This document shows positions 1-10,335 of a stretch of DNA of 64,000 nt, piece by piece (within the stretch, counting starts at the first letter, position 1; every line of letters starts with the position of its first letter). The position numbers were made by a program, and so were the translations under genes. The stretch is from CAZOOA01 sp964581355 (GTDB lineage: Bacteria; Bacillota; Dethiobacteria; DTU022; UBA8154). A model generated the notes under the pieces. The model made no database searches. It was given only the letters and a program-made list of their open reading frames with translations, and was not told the DNA's origin. The stretch spans positions 30,606-94,605 of the forward strand of contig CAZOOA010000003.1 of assembly GCA_964581355.1 (NCBI GenBank), read 5' to 3'.

Positions 1-2
1 AC

Positions 3-959
3 CGCAAGGTGGGCAATATCCACGACTTGCTGCCCCTGCTGGAAAAAATTGTGCAGAAAGGCAAGCAGCTGCTCCTGATTGCTGAAGATGTTGAAGGTGA
101 AGCACTGGCCACCCTGGTGGTGAATAAAATCCGCGGCACTTTTACCTGTGTGGCAGTGAAAGCTCCCGGGTTTGGCGACCGCCGCAAGGCTATGCTGGAA
201 GACCTCGCCGTCCTGACCGGTGGGCAGGTTGTCTCTGAAGACCTGGGGATTGAACTGAAGAACGTGGATATCGATATGCTTGGTCGTGCACGCCAGGTTA
301 TCGTAGGCAAAGAAGAAACGGTCATTGTTGACGGAGCGGGCTCCCAGGAAGATATCCAAAAGCGGATAAACCAGATCCGCGTTCAGATAGAAGATTCTAC
401 CTCCGACTTTGATAAAGAAAAACTCCAGGAGCGCCTGGCAAAATTGGCAGGCGGTGTAGCTGTGATTGAGGTTGGTGCGGCCACAGAAACGGAAATGAAA
501 GAGAGAAAGCTGCGTATTGAGGACGCTCTTTCCGCGACCCGGGCTGCCGTGGAGGAAGGTATTGTGCCTGGTGGAGGAGTTGCATACCTCAACGCTATCA
601 AAGCCCTGGATAGCTTGGAACTGGAAGCGGATCAGGCAGTGGGAGTGCAGATCATTCGTCGGGCCCTGGAAGAACCGCTGCGCCATATAGCGGAAAATGC
701 AGGTGAAGAAGGGTCTATTGTAGTGGAAAAAATTAAGGAAATGGATGAAGGTATGGGGTATAATGCCCTGAAAGGGGTTTATGAAAACATGCTGGATGCC
801 GGAATTGTAGATCCGGCAAAAGTGGTCCGTTCTGCCATCCAAAATTCGGCCAGCATTGCTTCCCTGTTCCTGACAACAGAAGCTGTTGTTGCAGAAAAAC
901 CGGAGGATGACAAAAAGTTCCCCGGTGGCGGGATGGGTATGGATATGCCCCCGATGTAA
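3..959 (+). CDS. groEL: Chaperonin GroEL, C-terminal part (5' end outside window)
   Basis: The reading frame is open from the window edge and encodes about 318 residues, matching roughly residues 225 to the end of the usual 540-residue GroEL. The apical, intermediate and second equatorial regions are present, including [14 protein letters not shown] and the EEGIVPGGG segment near the ATPase site. It ends in the Gly/Met-rich tail [11 protein letters not shown] typical of bacterial GroEL. GroEL forms the double-ring ATP-dependent folding chamber in the cytoplasm. The gene is followed at once by a strong terminator, so it closes its own operon. Any groES or CIRCE operator would lie upstream, outside the window. 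Identification is secure. Confidence 0.97.
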   Translation, partial: RKVGNIHDLLPLLEKIVQKGKQLLLIAEDVEGEALATLVVNKIRGTFTCVAVKAPGFGDRRKAMLEDLAVLTGGQVVSEDLGIELKNVDIDMLGRARQVIVGKEETVIVDGAGSQEDIQKRINQIRVQIEDSTSDFDKEKLQERLAKLAGGVAVIEVGAATETEMKERKLRIEDALSATRAAVEEGIVPGGGVAYLNAIKALDSLELEADQAVGVQIIRRALEEPLRHIAENAGEEGSIVVEKIKEMDEGMGYNALKGVYENMLDAGIVDPAKVVRSAIQNSASIASLFLTTEAVVAEKPEDDKKFPGGGMGMDMPPM

Positions 960-971
960 AATGCCAGGAAT

Positions 972-1008
972 AAAAAAAACCGGGAACCATCCCGGTTTTT
1001 TTGTTTTT
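972..1008 (+). terminator. Rho-independent terminator after groEL
   Basis: A perfect stem (AAAAAACCGGGA pairing with TCCCGGTTTTTT) with a four-base loop runs into a T-rich tract. It lies 13 bases after the groEL stop and separates groEL from guaA. Confidence 0.92.
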
Positions 1009-1083
1009 CAGCAGGAAATGGAAAAGGGTTTACCGAAATAATGAGTCGTTTAATTTCCAGTTTTGTTGAAGGAGCAAATAGTA

Positions 1084-2622
1084 ATGGCAATTGCAGAAAA
1101 AGTTGTTATTGTTGATTTTGGTGGTCAGTATACTCAATTGATTGCCCGGAGAGTTAGGGAACTTAAGGTTTACTGTGAAATTCTGCCGTATACTGCTTCA
1201 GCGGAGAAGTTAAAAGCGGCCGAACCGGGTGGGCTTATTTTTTCTGGAGGCTCAGCCAGTGTGTATGACGGAGATGCCCCGCAATGTAATCCCGGTTTCT
1301 ACGATCTGGGGGTTCCGGTTCTGGGCATTTGTTATGGCATGCAGTTGATGGCCCGGGATTTGGGTGGAGAGGTTGTGCAGGCGCGCAACCAGGAGTATGG
1401 CAAAACAACCTTACGCGTTAAAAAAAGCAATAAACTGCTTTCCGGAGTGGACAAACAGTTTACGGCCTGGATGAGCCATGGCGATTATGTGACACGGGCA
1501 CCTGAAGGGTTTGAAGTTCTGGCTGAAAGTGACAATACCCCTGTTGCTGCCATGGCCGATGACAAAAGGCATTTCTACGGTCTGCAGTTTCATCCCGAGG
1601 TAATTCACACTCCCCAGGGAAAAGCAATCCTAGGGAATTTTTTATTTGGGGTTTGCAACTTTTCCGGTAATTGGACCATGGAAAATTTTATTGAAACCAC
1701 CATTGCAGAAATCCGGAGAGAAGTTGGTGATAATAATAAGGTGGTCTGTGGTTTAAGCGGTGGGATTGATTCGTCCGTAGCAGCTACCCTGGTTCATCAA
1801 GCCCTGGGTGATCGCCTAACCTGCATTTTTGTGGACCACGGGTTGCTTCGCAAGGGGGAAAGAGAGCAGGTTTTGGAGACCTTCGAGGGACGATTTCACA
1901 TGAATATCGTAGCAGTAGACGCCAGGGATGAATTCCTGGAAAGGTTAAAAGGTGTTACGGACCCCGAGGAAAAAAGGAAAGTGATCGGCAACCATTTTAT
2001 CCGGGTTTTTGAGCAGGAAGCCGAAAAAGTGGGCCAGATCGATTACCTGGTCCAGGGGACCCTTTATCCCGATGTGATTGAAAGCGGTACAGCGACTGCA
2101 TCGGTGATTAAATCCCATCACAATGTGGGTGGCCTGCCGGATGACATGAAATTTTCCTTGATTGAACCGCTGAAATACCTGTTCAAAGACGAGGTTCGCA
2201 AAGTGGCTGCGGAGTTGGGGCTTCCTGAAGAAATTGTCTGGCGACACCCCTTCCCGGGACCTGGTTTGGCGGTAAGAGTTTTAGGAGAAGTAACCCCCGA
2301 AAAGCTGGACCTGCTAAAAGAGGCTGATGCTATTGTTATCGAGGAGCTCAAAAATGCCGGGCTTTACCGGGAGATTTGGCAGGCTTTTGCTGTGCTGCCA
2401 GGAATAATGAGCGTAGGAGTGAAGGGAGACCGCAGGGTTTACGGTCATACAGTGGCTTTGCGGGCTGTGACCAGCCAGGATGGGATGACCGCCGAATGGT
2501 ATCCTTTCCCTTATGAAGTGCTGGAACGAATTTCTAATCGTTTGGTCAATGATATCCCGGAAGTAAACAGGTTTGTCTACGATTTAACCACCAAACCCCC
2601 GGGGACCATTGAGTGGGAATAG
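1084..2622 (+). CDS. guaA: GMP synthase (glutamine-hydrolysing)
   Basis: GuaA aminates XMP to GMP using glutamine and ATP. The 512-residue protein starts with a class I glutamine amidotransferase domain, with nucleophile Cys83 in GICYGMQL and His in FHPEV. It continues with the ATP pyrophosphatase domain, whose PP-loop GLSGGIDSS begins near residue 223, and ends in the GMP synthase dimerisation domain (closing [10 protein letters not shown]). The ATG at 1084 is chosen because GGAG lies about 10 bases upstream and the family begins here. An in-frame TTG at 1063 would add seven residues without a better ribosome site. The gene sits 38 bases before purE and probably shares a transcript with the purine cluster. 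Confidence 0.97.
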   Translation: MAIAEKVVIVDFGGQYTQLIARRVRELKVYCEILPYTASAEKLKAAEPGGLIFSGGSASVYDGDAPQCNPGFYDLGVPVLGICYGMQLMARDLGGEVVQARNQEYGKTTLRVKKSNKLLSGVDKQFTAWMSHGDYVTRAPEGFEVLAESDNTPVAAMADDKRHFYGLQFHPEVIHTPQGKAILGNFLFGVCNFSGNWTMENFIETTIAEIRREVGDNNKVVCGLSGGIDSSVAATLVHQALGDRLTCIFVDHGLLRKGEREQVLETFEGRFHMNIVAVDARDEFLERLKGVTDPEEKRKVIGNHFIRVFEQEAEKVGQIDYLVQGTLYPDVIESGTATASVIKSHHNVGGLPDDMKFSLIEPLKYLFKDEVRKVAAELGLPEEIVWRHPFPGPGLAVRVLGEVTPEKLDLLKEADAIVIEELKNAGLYREIWQAFAVLPGIMSVGVKGDRRVYGHTVALRAVTSQDGMTAEWYPFPYEVLERISNRLVNDIPEVNRFVYDLTTKPPGTIEWE

Positions 2623-2660
2623 AATAACTTTGAAATTAGTAAGAGGAGGTTGATTGTTCC

Positions 2661-3191
2661 GTGGCAAGGGTTTATGTTTTTATGGGTAGTGACTCCGACT
2701 TGCCGGTGATGGCCGGTTGCCTGGAAGCATTGGAACGGTTTGGGGTTGAATACGAGGTTCATATATCCTCGGCCCACCGGGTCCCGGAAAAAACAGCAGA
2801 GATGGCGCAAAATGCTGCATCCAGGGGAGTGGAGGTAATAGTGGCCGGCGCAGGAAGCGCAGCACACTTGGCCGGCGTGATCGCGTCGCACACACCCCTT
2901 CCAGTGATTGCTGTTCCCTTTAGCGGTTCGGCGCTGCAAGGGGTTGATGCTCTGTATGCTTCTGTTCAGATGCCCCGGGGAGTCCCCGTGGCCACTGTGG
3001 CCATTGACGGGGCTTTTAATGCTGGTATCCTGGCGGTTCAGATCCTGGGATTGAAGGATGGGCAGTTAGGGGAGAAAATGGCTGCTTACAAGGAAGAGCT
3101 ATCCCGCCAGGTCCAGGAAAAAGATGCCAGACTCCAGGAAGTAGGGTATAAACAATACTTGGAGGAAAAGGGGAAAAATAGCCGCAAGTAG
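2661..3191 (+). CDS. purE: 5-(carboxyamino)imidazole ribonucleotide mutase (PurE)
   Basis: PurE makes the 4-carboxy aminoimidazole ribonucleotide of purine synthesis. MGSDSD (8-13), SSAHR (36-40) and GAGSAAHLAG (63-72) resemble class I enzymes, which rearrange N5-CAIR made by PurK. The protein has 176 residues, slightly longer than usual because of a charged, probably helical tail. The GTG start follows AGAGGAGG. No purK is found in this window; the place it often occupies, after purE, holds a non-coding repeat instead. Either purK lies elsewhere or this PurE works without it. The family call is firm; the class is inferred from motifs only. Confidence 0.95.
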   Translation: MARVYVFMGSDSDLPVMAGCLEALERFGVEYEVHISSAHRVPEKTAEMAQNAASRGVEVIVAGAGSAAHLAGVIASHTPLPVIAVPFSGSALQGVDALYASVQMPRGVPVATVAIDGAFNAGILAVQILGLKDGQLGEKMAAYKEELSRQVQEKDARLQEVGYKQYLEEKGKNSRK

Positions 3192-3200
3192 AAGCTTTCT

Positions 3201-3610
3201 ATACTAACCGCCACGGCCCTTGCGGGCCATGGGCAGGGGACGAAAATGGTTTTCAAAACCGTTTCCCGCCTGGATGAGGTCCGCTTTCCCTGTATCGGCG
3301 ACTTTGTCAAGCGGCTAAATAGAAATGAAGCTACCTTTTACGGTATACTCTGGTTGCACGCTCGCCACACCAGGGCAGCGCGGCGGTTGCCGGACCCGCC
3401 CGGTGCATGTGCAGTGAAGATGCAAGTTACTGCGAAACGAGGGCCGGGAGGGGACCCGGCCGGCATGGATGCCGGCCGCCTGGCAGCCGAAGCATGGAGG
3501 CTGAGTCTGCAGGTTGGTCCCCGGAGGGCCAAGTAGAGCAGCTTAACTTGCCTGAAGCGAACCTAAACCGGCGGTTCCGGCATTCGCCAACGCTGCCATT
3601 TTCATACTAA
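3201..3610 (+). repeat. Structured intergenic repeat, copy 1 (between purE and purB)
   Basis: About 410 non-coding bases related to the sequence at 63653-64000. A 40-base block is identical in both (3276-3315 and 63780-63819). Hairpins are shared: 3215-3228, 3244-3264, CCGCTT/AAGCGG at 3281-3286/3309-3314, and GGCCGGC/GCCGGCC at 3458-3464/3471-3477. In the last one a C-G pair here is a G-C pair in the other copy, so the stem is kept while the sequence changes. The unit begins with ATACTAACC and ends with CCATTTTCATACTAA just before the purB ribosome site. It would lie inside the purine mRNA. The nature of the element is unknown. Confidence 0.85.
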
Positions 3611-3626
3611 AGAAGAGGTGTTGCTG

Positions 3627-4928
3627 TTGATTGAAAGATACACCCGGCCGGAAATGGGTCGCATCTGGACCATGGAGAACCGTTACCAGAAATTCCTGGA
3701 TATAGAGATCGCTGTTTGTAATGTTTTGGCTGAAAAAGGACTGATTCCACAGGACGCCGCCCGGGCTATTGAGCAGAAAGCTTCTTTTTCCCTGGAGCGG
3801 ATAGAAGAGCTGGAAAAAAGCATCCGGCACGATGTGGTGGCATTCACTCGTTGCGTGGCAGAAAGCTTGGGAGATGAATCCCGGTATTTTCATTACGGGT
3901 TGACCTCCTACGACGTGGTGGATACAGCTCTTTCCCTGTTACTCCGGGAGGCTGTCCAATTAATCGAAAAGGGTTTGGAAGAACTTTTGCAGGCGGTAAA
4001 AATTCAGGCGTTGGCTCACCGGGATACCGTTATGGTGGGAAGGACTCACGGAATTCACGCCGAACCCATTACTCTGGGCCTTAAATTTGCCCTCTGGTGG
4101 GATGAACTGAGGCGTTACCGCTTTCGCCTGGAAAGAGCCCGGGAAGCCATTTCGTACGGGAAAATTTCCGGCGCAGTAGGTACTTACTCCCAGCTGTCCC
4201 CTGAGGTAGAATTGATGGTTTGTAGCCGACTGGGCTTAAAACCGGCACCGGTTTCCACCCAGATTCTGCAGCGAGACAATCACGGGGAGTTGGTTTCATT
4301 CCTGGCCCTGCTGGCGTCATCCCTGGATAAGTTTGCTGTTGAGATCCGCAGTTTGCAGAAGACCGAGGTCCGGGAAGTGGAGGAGCCGTTTTACCAGGGG
4401 CAGAAAGGATCTTCAGCTATGCCGCACAAGCGCAATCCTGTTTCCAGTGAGCAGGTATGCGGGTTGGCACGGCTGGTTCGCTCTCACGCCCAGGTGGCTT
4501 TGGAAAACATACCTCTCTGGCATGAACGGGATATTTCTCATTCTTCTGCAGAAAGGGTAATTTTTCCCGATGCAACCATCCTGGTGGATTACATGCTGCA
4601 CCAGATTACCAGGATTGTTTCCGGCCTGATCGTTTACCCGGATAACATGAAGGAAAACCTGGATAAAACACTGGGCCTGGTCTTTTCTCAAAATGTTTTG
4701 CTTTCCCTGGTGGAAAAAGGAATATCCCGGGAAGAAGCATATGACAGGATCCAGAAGCATGCGATGCAGGCCTGGGAAACAAATACGCCTTTCAAGCAAC
4801 TCCTGGAAAATGACTCCTGGGTTTCTTCCTATCTTGATAACACTGAATTAGAATCCTGTTTTGACTACAGTAAGAATTTGCACCATGTACCGGCGATTTT
4901 CCAGCGCCTGGGGCTGGAGCAGCAATAA
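3627..4928 (+). CDS. purB: Adenylosuccinate lyase
   Basis: PurB removes fumarate from SAICAR and from adenylosuccinate, so it acts both in IMP synthesis and in AMP formation. The 433-residue protein begins MIERYTRPEMGRIW, like the Bacillus enzyme. It carries the fumarase/aspartase superfamily signature GSSAMPHKRNP near residues 261-271 and the RTHGIHAEP segment with a catalytic histidine. The TTG at 3627 is preferred over upstream in-frame GTG/TTG codons because AAGAGG then sits about 9 bases upstream and the N-terminus matches the family. It is the first gene after the structured repeat; purC follows after 26 bases. Confidence 0.96.
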   Translation: MIERYTRPEMGRIWTMENRYQKFLDIEIAVCNVLAEKGLIPQDAARAIEQKASFSLERIEELEKSIRHDVVAFTRCVAESLGDESRYFHYGLTSYDVVDTALSLLLREAVQLIEKGLEELLQAVKIQALAHRDTVMVGRTHGIHAEPITLGLKFALWWDELRRYRFRLERAREAISYGKISGAVGTYSQLSPEVELMVCSRLGLKPAPVSTQILQRDNHGELVSFLALLASSLDKFAVEIRSLQKTEVREVEEPFYQGQKGSSAMPHKRNPVSSEQVCGLARLVRSHAQVALENIPLWHERDISHSSAERVIFPDATILVDYMLHQITRIVSGLIVYPDNMKENLDKTLGLVFSQNVLLSLVEKGISREEAYDRIQKHAMQAWETNTPFKQLLENDSWVSSYLDNTELESCFDYSKNLHHVPAIFQRLGLEQQ

Positions 4929-4954
4929 AAAGAATAGAAAAGGAGTAAAGTACA

Positions 4955-5665
4955 TTGAAGAAAAAAGATTTTCTTTATGAAGGAAAAGCTAAAAAGATCT
5001 TTCGTACCGATGATCCGGACCTGATGATCGTGGAATTTAAAGATGTGGCAACTGCTTTTGATGGCCTAAAGATGGAAAGCCTGGAAAACAAAGGGGTCTT
5101 GAACAACAAAATATCTTCGATTATTTTTGAGTTGCTTGATCAAGAAAAAGTGCCAACTCATTATGTTCGAGCCCTCAGTGACCGGGAGATGCTGGTTAAG
5201 TCCCTGGATATCATCCCGGTGGAAATTATTGTCAGAAACATTGTGGCCGGTAGTCTTACCAAGCGTATGGGATTGGAAGAAGGAATAACCCTCGAAAAAA
5301 CCGTCCTGGAATATAACTTGAAAAATGATGAACTCCATGATCCCATGCTGAACCGCTACCATATTTATGCCCTGGACCTGGCAACAGCTGAGGAGATGGA
5401 CCAGATTGAAACAATTGCCTTAAAAGTAAATGATATATTAAGGCCTTACCTGTTAAACCGGAATATGGTTTTAGTTGATTTCAAGTTGGAATTTGGACGC
5501 CACAAAGGTGAAATTTTGTTGGGGGACGAAATTACACCGGATACCTGCCGCTTTTGGGATGCTGTTTCCGGGGAAAAGATGGATAAAGATCGTTTTCGCC
5601 GGGAAATGGGCCAGGTAACCGAAGCATACCAGGAAGTGCTCAAAAGACTGCAGGAGGGAAACTAA
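4955..5665 (+). CDS. purC: SAICAR synthetase
   Basis: PurC joins aspartate to CAIR with ATP to give SAICAR. The 236-residue protein has the compact bacterial length and family segments such as [11 protein letters not shown] at the N-terminus, KGVLNNKIS, and DFKLEFG followed by [13 protein letters not shown] towards the C-terminus. A TTG start follows AAAGGAG with normal spacing. It lies between purB and purS, only one base separating its stop from the purS start, which argues for a single transcript and coupled translation. Confidence 0.97.
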   Translation: MKKKDFLYEGKAKKIFRTDDPDLMIVEFKDVATAFDGLKMESLENKGVLNNKISSIIFELLDQEKVPTHYVRALSDREMLVKSLDIIPVEIIVRNIVAGSLTKRMGLEEGITLEKTVLEYNLKNDELHDPMLNRYHIYALDLATAEEMDQIETIALKVNDILRPYLLNRNMVLVDFKLEFGRHKGEILLGDEITPDTCRFWDAVSGEKMDKDRFRREMGQVTEAYQEVLKRLQEGN

Positions 5666-5666
5666 A

Positions 5667-5924
5667 TTGACCACCTGGAAAGCCAAAATTGAAGTAACCT
5701 TTAAGAAAAGTGTGCTCGATCCCCAGGGTGTAGCCGTGGAGAAGGCCCTGGGTGTCCTGGGGTACAACAACGTGGAAAATGTCCGGGTGGGAAAGTACCT
5801 GGAACTGGTCTTGCGGACTGGAAGTGAGAGCGAAGCCAGGCAGCAGGTGGATGAGATGTGCCAGAGGCTTTTAACAAACCCGGTCATTGAGGAATATTCT
5901 TACAGGATCGAACAGCAGGATTGA
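5667..5924 (+). CDS. purS: FGAM synthase subunit PurS
   Basis: PurS is the small dimeric subunit that couples the glutaminase PurQ to the synthetase PurL in the three-part FGAM synthase of Bacillota and archaea. The 85-residue product shows the family's pattern, with WKAKIEVTFKKSVLDPQG at the start and a VRVGKYLEL strand. The TTG start lies one base after the purC stop, with a GGAGGG ribosome site inside the end of purC. It stands directly before purQ and purL, as expected for the complex. Confidence 0.95.
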   Translation: MTTWKAKIEVTFKKSVLDPQGVAVEKALGVLGYNNVENVRVGKYLELVLRTGSESEARQQVDEMCQRLLTNPVIEEYSYRIEQQD

Positions 5925-5990
5925 AAAGTTAAATCAGGGGAGGGGATGGGTGCTTTAAAGGAGGCAGCGAGTCTCCGGCGCCCGGATTTT

Positions 5991-6689
5991 ATGAAATTTG
6001 GAGTTATTGTTTTTCCAGGTTCCAACTGCGACCTGGATGCATATCACATGGTCAGAGATGTATTAAATAAGCCGGTGGACTATATCTGGCACCAGGAAAA
6101 AACCCTGCGGGGAGCCGACTGCATCATTTTGCCCGGGGGGTTTACTTATGGGGATTACCTGCGTCCCGGCGCCATCGCCAGTTTCTCCCCGGTGATGGAA
6201 GCGGTGAAATCTTTTGCTGAAAACGGGGGCCTGGTATTGGGTATTTGCAACGGTTTCCAGGTTTTAGTGGAATCCGGCCTGCTGCCGGGGGCCCTTTACC
6301 GCAATATTCACCTTCAATTCAGGTCTGCCTGGGCTTACCTGCGGGTAGAAAACCCGGACCTTCCTTATACCCGGAAGGCTGCTGCCGGGCATGTTTTGAA
6401 AATACCTGTAGCCCACGGCGACGGCAATTATTATTGTGATCCTGAAACGCTGGAACAATTGAAAAAATACAACCGCATCGCCTTTCGCTATGTTACAGCC
6501 GGGGGTGAGGCGGAGCCCGGGGCCAACCCGAACGGCTCTGTCGATCATATTGCGGGCATTTGTAATGCCCGGGGTAATGTGCTGGGAATGATGCCTCACC
6601 CGGAAAGGGCTGGGGAAGCTCTTTTGGGCAGCGAAGACGGCCGCCTGATATTTGAGTCTATACTGGAACACTGGGGTGAAAGTGCATGA
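5991..6689 (+). CDS. purQ: FGAM synthase glutaminase subunit PurQ
   Basis: PurQ releases ammonia from glutamine for FGAM synthesis. The class I amidotransferase nucleophile is Cys86 in LGICNGFQ and the catalytic His-Glu pair is in MMPHPERA. The ATG at 5991 ([14 protein letters not shown]) fits the family start. An in-frame ATG at 5946 would add 15 residues, but its purine-rich ribosome site abuts the codon. The AAAGGAGG at 5957-5964 is 26 bases from the chosen start, so initiation here is not simple. The stop overlaps the purL start by four bases (ATGA), indicating translational coupling. Function is secure; the exact start is uncertain. Confidence 0.93.
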   Translation: MKFGVIVFPGSNCDLDAYHMVRDVLNKPVDYIWHQEKTLRGADCIILPGGFTYGDYLRPGAIASFSPVMEAVKSFAENGGLVLGICNGFQVLVESGLLPGALYRNIHLQFRSAWAYLRVENPDLPYTRKAAAGHVLKIPVAHGDGNYYCDPETLEQLKKYNRIAFRYVTAGGEAEPGANPNGSVDHIAGICNARGNVLGMMPHPERAGEALLGSEDGRLIFESILEHWGESA

Positions 6690-8890
6690 CAGAGAAGCTA
6701 CATCAAATGATGGGTTTAAGCGATGATGAATATGATCTGATTCAGGAACTGATGGGCCGAAAACCCAATGAACTGGAATTGGGCATGTTTTCTGTGATGT
6801 GGTCTGAGCACTGCAGTTACAAGTGTTCCAGGAAAGTGCTGCAGCTTTTTCCCACTGAAGGGGCAAACATACTGCTGGGACCGGGAGAAAATGCCGGTAT
6901 TGTAGATATTGGGGAAGGGCTGGCTGTAGCCTTTAAAATGGAAAGCCATAATCATCCTTCCGCCATTGAACCTTACCAGGGTGCGGCAACAGGGGTGGGC
7001 GGGATTATCCGCGACATTTTTACCATGGGAGCCCGACCCGTTGCTCTTTTGGACTCCCTGCGTTTTGGCCCCTTGGATGATTTACGGGTCAAATTTCTTT
7101 TTGAAGGGGTTGTTTCAGGGATTGGCGGTTACGGAAACTGCGTGGGTATTCCCACCATTGGCGGTGAAACCTGGTTTTATCCCAACTACCAGGGAAATCC
7201 TTTGGTCAATGTTATGTGTGCGGGGATACTTCCTGCCGGGCGAATTGCCCGGGGTATGGCGTCAGGAACCGGGAATACAGTGATCCTGGTGGGAGCCCGC
7301 ACCGGGCGGGACGGCCTGCACGGGGTTACATTTGCCTCCGAAGAACTGACTGATACGTCGGAAGAACAGCGTCCGGCTGTGCAGGTGGGGGACCCTTTTA
7401 TGGAGAAACTGTTAATTGAAGCTTGCCTCGAGGCCATTGAAAGAAACCTGGTAGCAGGCATCCAGGACCTGGGAGGCGCCGGTCTTACTTGCGCAACATC
7501 CGAAATGTCAAGCCGGGCGGGAAGCGGTATGGTTATCCACCTGGACCGGGTCCCCTGCCGGGAAAATGATCTAACCCCTTACGAAATTATGCTTTCTGAA
7601 TCACAGGAGCGGATGCTAATGGTGGTAGAACAAGAAAAAATCGAAGCGATCAAGGAGATTTTTGACCGTTGGGGTCTGGAGTCCAGTGCCATCGGTCATG
7701 TTACCGACGATGGTCTTTTGCAGGTTTATAACCACGGGAATAAGGTGGCCGAACTGAAGGCCGAATTTTTAACGGAGAAGGCCCCTGAATATGATCTGCC
7801 GGCCCAGGAACCGCCGTATTACCAGGAATTAAAGTCGCAAGATCTCCATTCTCTGCCTCAGCCTCACGACCTGGAACAATCATTTCTGAAATTGTTATCT
7901 TCCCCGAACATTGCTTCCAAGAATTGGATATTTCGACAATACGATTATATGGTCCGGACCTGCACCGTCCAGGGGCCTGGTGGGGATGCGGCCGTGATCC
8001 GGGTGAGAGGCACAAATAAAGGGCTGGCCTTTTCCTCTGACGGAAACGGTCGCTATGTCTACCTGGATCCTTACAAAGGCGGTATGATGGCTGTTATGGA
8101 AGCAGCCCGCAATGTTTCCGTTTCGGGGGCAAAGCCCCTGGCTATTACCAACTGCCTTAACTTTGGCAACCCAAAGCGCCCCCAGATATACTGGCAGTTT
8201 AAACAAGCTGTGGAAGGCATGGCCGCCGCCTGCCGTGCCCTTGGAACACCTGTTACCGGGGGCAATGTGAGCTTTTATAATGAAACCAGCGGAGAAGCCA
8301 TTTTCCCTACGCCTGTTGTGGGCATGCTTGGTTTGCTGGATGATGTTTCGCGCCAGGTTAAAAAAGGCTGGTCCCGGGATGGTGATCTGGTCTATCTGGT
8401 GGGCGACCTGCAGGGCAGCATGGCTGGCAGCGAATATCTCTATGTTGTGCACGGGATGTTGGCCGGGGAAATCCCTGCTCCCGACCTGGAAAGGGCGGCC
8501 CGGTTAAACCAGTGTCTGGTAAAGCTTGCTGCTGCCCGGCTGCTCTCTTCAGCCCACGATATCTCCGACGGGGGGCTACTGGTTGCACTGGCTGAAGCAT
8601 CCATTGCAGGAAACAGGGGTATAGAGATAGAATTGTCCCTACAGCAGGATACCCGAATAGACGAATTATTGTTTGGTGAAGGTCAGTCCAGGGTTCTGGT
8701 CAGTGTGCATCCTGCAGAAGAGAAGGAGCTCCTGGACAAAGTTCATCAAGCGGGATTGCCCTGTCACCGGTTAGGCACCGTAGGAGGAAGCCAATTTATT
8801 GTCACAACCGGGGGAGAGCAGCAGCTTGCCCTCCCCCTGGATCAAATTAAAGCTACCTGGGAGGAGGTCATTCCCCGTTGTCTCAGCTAA
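6686..8890 (+). CDS. purL: FGAM synthase large subunit PurL (small type)
   Basis: PurL uses ATP and ammonia to convert FGAR to FGAM. At 734 residues it is the small PurL that needs separate PurS and PurQ, both encoded immediately upstream. It contains the duplicated PurM-like ATP-binding architecture, with [10 protein letters not shown] near the N-terminus, [20 protein letters not shown] near residue 90, and [14 protein letters not shown] in the C-terminal half. Its start overlaps purQ (ATGA), and its last 13 bases overlap the purF start. This packing implies tightly coupled expression of the complex and the first committed enzyme. Confidence 0.97.
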   Translation: MTEKLHQMMGLSDDEYDLIQELMGRKPNELELGMFSVMWSEHCSYKCSRKVLQLFPTEGANILLGPGENAGIVDIGEGLAVAFKMESHNHPSAIEPYQGAATGVGGIIRDIFTMGARPVALLDSLRFGPLDDLRVKFLFEGVVSGIGGYGNCVGIPTIGGETWFYPNYQGNPLVNVMCAGILPAGRIARGMASGTGNTVILVGARTGRDGLHGVTFASEELTDTSEEQRPAVQVGDPFMEKLLIEACLEAIERNLVAGIQDLGGAGLTCATSEMSSRAGSGMVIHLDRVPCRENDLTPYEIMLSESQERMLMVVEQEKIEAIKEIFDRWGLESSAIGHVTDDGLLQVYNHGNKVAELKAEFLTEKAPEYDLPAQEPPYYQELKSQDLHSLPQPHDLEQSFLKLLSSPNIASKNWIFRQYDYMVRTCTVQGPGGDAAVIRVRGTNKGLAFSSDGNGRYVYLDPYKGGMMAVMEAARNVSVSGAKPLAITNCLNFGNPKRPQIYWQFKQAVEGMAAACRALGTPVTGGNVSFYNETSGEAIFPTPVVGMLGLLDDVSRQVKKGWSRDGDLVYLVGDLQGSMAGSEYLYVVHGMLAGEIPAPDLERAARLNQCLVKLAAARLLSSAHDISDGGLLVALAEASIAGNRGIEIELSLQQDTRIDELLFGEGQSRVLVSVHPAEEKELLDKVHQAGLPCHRLGTVGGSQFIVTTGGEQQLALPLDQIKATWEEVIPRCLS

Positions 8891-10335
8891 AGTTCGAACC
8901 CTTTGGAGATAATTATCCAGAGTGCAGTGTCACCAGCGGCAAAGACCGTATGGAAGAGGCTTGTGGGGTTTTCGGCGTATTTGCATCTGGAGAAGATCTG
9001 TTTCGGTTGACTTGCTTTGCCCTTTTTGCCCTGCAGCACAGGGGCCAGGAAAGTGCCGGAGTGGCTTTGAGTGATGGGAACGGTATTTATCTGAATAAAG
9101 GGGTAGGCCTGGTTTCTGAGGTCCTGACAGACCTGGACGCCATGAAAGATATCCCCTCTGTTGGTGCAGTCGGTCATGTCCGGTATTCCACTGCTGGAGG
9201 GGGGCGCCCCGAAAATGCACAACCGCTTTTGATCGAATACCGGCATGGTTCGTTGGCGGTGGTCCACAACGGCAACCTGATTAATGCCATGGAACTGAGG
9301 GAAAACTTAGAAGATCAGGGCTCCATTTTTCAGACCACTACAGATAGTGAGCTGGTAGCCCACTTGATAGCCCGATATGGTTATGGTGATTTGGAGGCTT
9401 CTTTAAAGTCTGCTCTGACTCACCTGCAAGGGGCTTACAACTTCCTGTTTTTAACGGAGAACAGTCTGGTGGGTGTCCGGGATCCCCACGGTATTCACCC
9501 CTTATCCCTGGGCAAATGGAACGGGCATTATGTTCTGGCTTCGGAAACCTGCGCCTTTGATACCATTGGAGCGGAAGTAATCCGGGATATCGAACCGGGG
9601 GAAATGGTAATTATTGATCAAAACGGATTAACCAGCAAGCAGGTGCTGCCTTCCCAGCGCCAGGCCTTGTGTGTGTTTGAATTCATTTACTTTGCACGTC
9701 CTGACAGCAATATTCATGGGAAAAATGTTCACCTGGTCCGCAAAGAGCTGGGACGCAGGCTGGCCAGGGAGCAGCCTGCCGAAGCTGATCTGGTTACGGG
9801 AGTTCCTGATTCCAGCCTTTCTGCTGCCTCGGGGTTCGCTGAGGAGTTGGGCATTCCTTACGAAATGGGGTTAATCAAAAACAAGTATATCGGCCGCACT
9901 TTTATTCAGCCCAAGCAGGAAATACGCAGTCTGGGTGTACAGCTCAAGCTGAACCCCATCTTTAAGGTTGTGGAAGGAAAAAGAGTTGTAGTAGTGGACG
10001 ATTCCATTGTTAGGGGTACAACCAGCAAGAAGCTGGTCAACATGTTTTTTAAAGCAGGAGCCCGGGATGTCCACCTGCGGATCAGCTCACCACCAGTAAT
10101 TGCTCCCTGCTACTACGGTATTGACACGCCAACCTATGAAGAATTAATCGGCTCATACAAAGACACCGAAGCAATTCGGAAAGAGGTGGGCGCTACTTCC
10201 CTGGGATATCTCAGCTACGAGAGTACAGTTCAGTCATCGGGGCTATGTGAAAGCGAACTCTGTACGGCCTGCTTTTCCGGTAAATATCCAGTTGAGATTG
10301 AGGGTGGAACGTATGAAAGATCCGAAAAGTTTTGA
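8878..10335 (+). CDS. purF: Amidophosphoribosyltransferase
   Basis: PurF catalyses the committed step, from PRPP and glutamine to phosphoribosylamine. The protein has 485 residues. The catalytic cysteine is Cys29 in [10 protein letters not shown], preceded by a 28-residue propeptide, as in Bacillus-type PurF that is processed and carries a 4Fe-4S cluster. The PRPP-binding loop [13 protein letters not shown] lies near residue 370, and the late cysteines in [14 protein letters not shown] fit the cluster-ligand region. The TTG start overlaps the end of purL and has GGAGGAGG ten bases upstream within purL. The oxygen-sensitive cluster suits an anaerobe. Confidence 0.96.
   Translation: MSQLKFEPFGDNYPECSVTSGKDRMEEACGVFGVFASGEDLFRLTCFALFALQHRGQESAGVALSDGNGIYLNKGVGLVSEVLTDLDAMKDIPSVGAVGHVRYSTAGGGRPENAQPLLIEYRHGSLAVVHNGNLINAMELRENLEDQGSIFQTTTDSELVAHLIARYGYGDLEASLKSALTHLQGAYNFLFLTENSLVGVRDPHGIHPLSLGKWNGHYVLASETCAFDTIGAEVIRDIEPGEMVIIDQNGLTSKQVLPSQRQALCVFEFIYFARPDSNIHGKNVHLVRKELGRRLAREQPAEADLVTGVPDSSLSAASGFAEELGIPYEMGLIKNKYIGRTFIQPKQEIRSLGVQLKLNPIFKVVEGKRVVVVDDSIVRGTTSKKLVNMFFKAGARDVHLRISSPPVIAPCYYGIDTPTYEELIGSYKDTEAIRKEVGATSLGYLSYESTVQSSGLCESELCTACFSGKYPVEIEGGTYERSEKF

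Noticed and set aside
2623..2660. Purine riboswitch before purE or guaA
   Set aside because: The purE gap is only 38 bases and the guaA leader is too short and lacks the purine aptamer core.
3086..3310. Minus-strand open frame across the end of purE and the repeat
   Set aside because: Part of it overlaps purE, and the similarity to the frames at 63675-64000 arises from the repeat DNA. There is no ribosome site, and the paired substitutions follow stem pairing, not codons.
3246..3610. Plus-strand open frames in the purE-purB gap
   Set aside because: Proline/arginine-rich translations with no ribosome site, in a region explained by hairpins shared with the other copy.
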